DNA of 6,537 nucleotides, from positions 1-6,537 of the forward strand of contig PMKX01000184.1 in the NCBI GenBank assembly GCA_003158705.1, given 5' to 3'. This DNA comes from Actinomycetota bacterium (GTDB taxonomy: Bacteria; Actinomycetota; Thermoleophilia; UBA2241). Shown here piece by piece: positions 4,715 through 6,537 of the stretch. Under the pieces are notes generated by a model that saw only the letters and a program-made list of their open reading frames with translations, was not told the origin of the DNA and searched no databases. The position numbers and the translations under genes are program-made. Position 1 is the stretch's first letter. The number at the start of each line of letters is the position of its first letter.

Positions 4715-6537
4715 GTGGCTGCATTCGCTCGCTGGTGCTACCGGCACCGCATCATCGTCGTCATCGCTTGGCTGGCCGTGCTGCTCTCGGTCATTGGCGT
4801 CGAGCGCGCGGTAGGCAGTTCCTACTCCAACACCTTCACGCTGCCGGGGTCGGAGTCGACGCGGGCACTCAATCTGCTCACCGCGGCGCTGCCCAAGCAG
4901 GCCGGCGACTCAGACACCATCGTCTGGCACGTGCAGAACGGGACCGTGAACGACCCGGCCGTGATGGCGCGCCTACAGACCTTGCTGCAGAAGGTGGCGG
5001 CGGCGCCGACGGTGGCCGCCGTGCGCGGCCCCTACGTGCCCACCGGCGCCACCCAGATCAGCAAGGACGCCAAGACCGCCTACGCCACCGTCGTCTTCAC
5101 CAAACTGGCGCAGGAGCTGCCCAAGGCCGCCGTACAGCACGTGATCAACTTGGTCGCGAGCGCCCGCACGCACGGCCTCCAGGTCGAGATAGGCGGCCAG
5201 GCCATCGAGGAGGTCCTGCAGACGCCGCCGTCCAACAGCGAGGCTTTCGGCCTCATCGCGGCCGCCATCATCATCCTCATCGCCTTCGGTTCTCTGCTCG
5301 CCATGGCGCTGCCTCTGGTAGCCGCCGGCGTGGCGCTGGGGACCGGAGCGTTCGCCGGCGACCTCTTCTCGCACCTGATCAACGTCTCCCCCATAGCTCC
5401 TACGCTGGCGGCCCTGGTCGGTCTGGGCGTCGGCATCGACTACTCCTTGTTCATCGTCACGCGACACCGCGAGGGCCTGAAGGCCGGCCTGCCTCCGGAA
5501 GAGGCGGCCGTCCGGGCGCTCAACACCTCCGGACGAGCCGTGCTCTTCGCCGGCGCCACCGTGTGCATCGCGCTCCTCGGGCTGCTGGTCCTGCGGCTCA
5601 GCTTCCTCAACGGTCTGGCCTTCCAGGTGGTCATCACGGTCGTGCTGACCATCGCCACCGCACTGACGTTGCTGCCGGCGATGCTCGGCTTCATGGGCCG
5701 GCGAGTGCTCAGCCGCCGCGAGCGCCAGCGGCTCAGCACCCACGGCGGACAGGAAGGCCACGGCTCCGGCTTCTGGGTGCGTTGGGCGGGCTTCGTGTCG
5801 CGGCGGCCGGTATTGCTCGCCTTGGGCGCCGTCATCCTCATGCTCGCCCTGGCCAGCCCGGTCCTCTCGCTGCGACTGGGCCTTTCGGATGCCGGCAACG
5901 ACCGCGCCGGCTCCACCACGCGCAAAGCCTACGACTTGCTCGCCCAAGGGTTCGGACCGGGCTTCAACGGCCCCCTCCTGCTGGTGGCCCAGACGAGCTC
6001 GCCGGCCGACACCGCCGCCCTGGCCCGGCTGACGGCCGCCCTGCCGTCTGTGCCCGACGTGGCTGCCGTGGTGCCGTTCCCGGCCACCCCGGGAGCCAAG
6101 GTGGCGATCGTGCAGGTGATCCCCACGACCGCCCCCCAAGACGTGCAAACGAGCGATCTGATCAAGCATCTGCGCAAGGATGTGATCCCGGCGGCCGAAC
6201 AGGGCAGCAGCCTGCGGGTGCTGGTCGGCGGCTCCACGGCCATCTTCGACGACTTCGCCGCCATCATCACCGGCAAGCTGCCGCTCTTCATCGGCGTCAT
6301 CATCGGCCTGGGTTTCGTGCTCCTGCTCATCGCCTTCCGCAGTCTGCTGGTCCCGGCCACGGCCGCCGTGATGAACCTGCTGGCCGCCGGCGCCGCGTTC
6401 GGTGTCGTCGTAGCGCTCTTCCAGTGGGGCTGGCTGTCGGAGGCGCTCGGGCTCGGCCGGGCCGGGCCGGTGGAGGCGTTCCTGCCGGTGATCATGCTGG
6501 CGCTGCTCTTCGGGCTTTCGATGGACTACCAGGTGTT
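4715..6537 (+). CDS. MMPL-family RND transporter, partial (C-terminus outside window)
   Basis: From the GTG at 4715, 607 codons stay open to the right edge. AGGAG at 4704-4708, six bases before the GTG, fixes the start; the ATG at 4691 meets a stop after four codons. Residues 6-29 form TM1; 30 to about 173 are an extracytoplasmic porter domain with the family motif FTLPGSES near 41-48; a helix bundle starts near 177. D242-Y243 in GVGIDYSLF and D604-Y605 in GLSMDYQVF are the paired Asp-Tyr residues of the proton relay in MMPL proteins. A long second extracytoplasmic loop lies between them, roughly 386-510. MMPL proteins use proton motive force to export lipids, siderophores or other hydrophobic compounds across the inner membrane. 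The short first loop suggests the stand-alone, roughly 700-750 residue type (YdfJ-like) rather than mycobacterial MmpL3-type proteins with long tails; no MmpS partner is in view. Substrate unknown. It is transcribed away from the nucleotidyltransferase. Confidence 0.93.
   Translation, partial: MAAFARWCYRHRIIVVIAWLAVLLSVIGVERAVGSSYSNTFTLPGSESTRALNLLTAALPKQAGDSDTIVWHVQNGTVNDPAVMARLQTLLQKVAAAPTVAAVRGPYVPTGATQISKDAKTAYATVVFTKLAQELPKAAVQHVINLVASARTHGLQVEIGGQAIEEVLQTPPSNSEAFGLIAAAIIILIAFGSLLAMALPLVAAGVALGTGAFAGDLFSHLINVSPIAPTLAALVGLGVGIDYSLFIVTRHREGLKAGLPPEEAAVRALNTSGRAVLFAGATVCIALLGLLVLRLSFLNGLAFQVVITVVLTIATALTLLPAMLGFMGRRVLSRRERQRLSTHGGQEGHGSGFWVRWAGFVSRRPVLLALGAVILMLALASPVLSLRLGLSDAGNDRAGSTTRKAYDLLAQGFGPGFNGPLLLVAQTSSPADTAALARLTAALPSVPDVAAVVPFPATPGAKVAIVQVIPTTAPQDVQTSDLIKHLRKDVIPAAEQGSSLRVLVGGSTAIFDDFAAIITGKLPLFIGVIIGLGFVLLLIAFRSLLVPATAAVMNLLAAGAAFGVVVALFQWGWLSEALGLGRAGPVEAFLPVIMLALLFGLSMDYQV

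Noticed and set aside
3795..4814. 339-codon open frame on the plus strand opposite the nucleotidyltransferase
   Set aside because: It overlaps the nucleotidyltransferase antisense and runs into the MMPL start in another frame; composition is Val/Ala/Gly/Arg-biased with no motifs.
4973..6169. 398-codon open frame on the minus strand under the MMPL gene
   Set aside because: It is antisense to a convincing MMPL gene, its product is low-complexity (His/Gly/Arg/Gln-rich) and it has no family resemblance; a by-product of high-GC codon bias.

Overview
This is a high-GC window, probably from an actinomycete-like soil or environmental bacterium. The high-GC coding bias, a GTG start with a clear AGGAG, an MMPL transporter of the stand-alone actinobacterial type, and a secreted protein resembling the LppX/LprG group all fit Actinomycetota (perhaps a Thermoleophilia-type lineage). 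No rRNA or other phylogenetic marker is present, so this placement is an inference.

Layout, left to right. (1) The left edge to 747, minus strand: the N-terminal 249 residues of a secreted or membrane-anchored protein weakly resembling LppX/LprAFG lipoproteins, running off the window. (2) 748-1008: a divergent intergenic region holding a 7+7 bp inverted repeat and a good -10 box. (3) 1009-1311, plus: a small two-helix LapA-domain (DUF1049) membrane protein. (4) 1334-1474, minus, convergent with LapA: a 46-residue reading frame whose first half reads as the extreme N-terminus of an AqpZ-type aquaporin and whose second half reads as the extreme C-terminus, with everything between (both NPA motifs) gone. 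(5) 1475-1684: non-coding, with a strong hairpin. (6) 1685-3688, minus: a 667-residue exported protein made of 14 Ycf48/BNR-like repeats, best read as two seven-bladed beta-propellers or one very large ring. (7) 3689-3770: a short spacer with mutually exclusive hairpins. (8) 3771-4586, minus: an orphan nucleotidyltransferase-fold protein, AbiEii-like. (9) 4587-4714: a divergent spacer. (10) 4715 to the right edge, plus: the first 607 residues of an MMPL/RND transporter.

Most of the coding content concerns the cell envelope (exported LppX-like protein, LapA, aquaporin remnant, secreted propeller, MMPL exporter), but intergenic spacing and strand switches do not point to one operon. I see no CRISPR array, transposase, tRNA, rRNA or recognisable defence operon. 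The best candidates for something undescribed are the in-frame aquaporin N/C-terminal fusion microgene and the 14-repeat propeller, whose repeats 3 and 10 share features seven positions apart.
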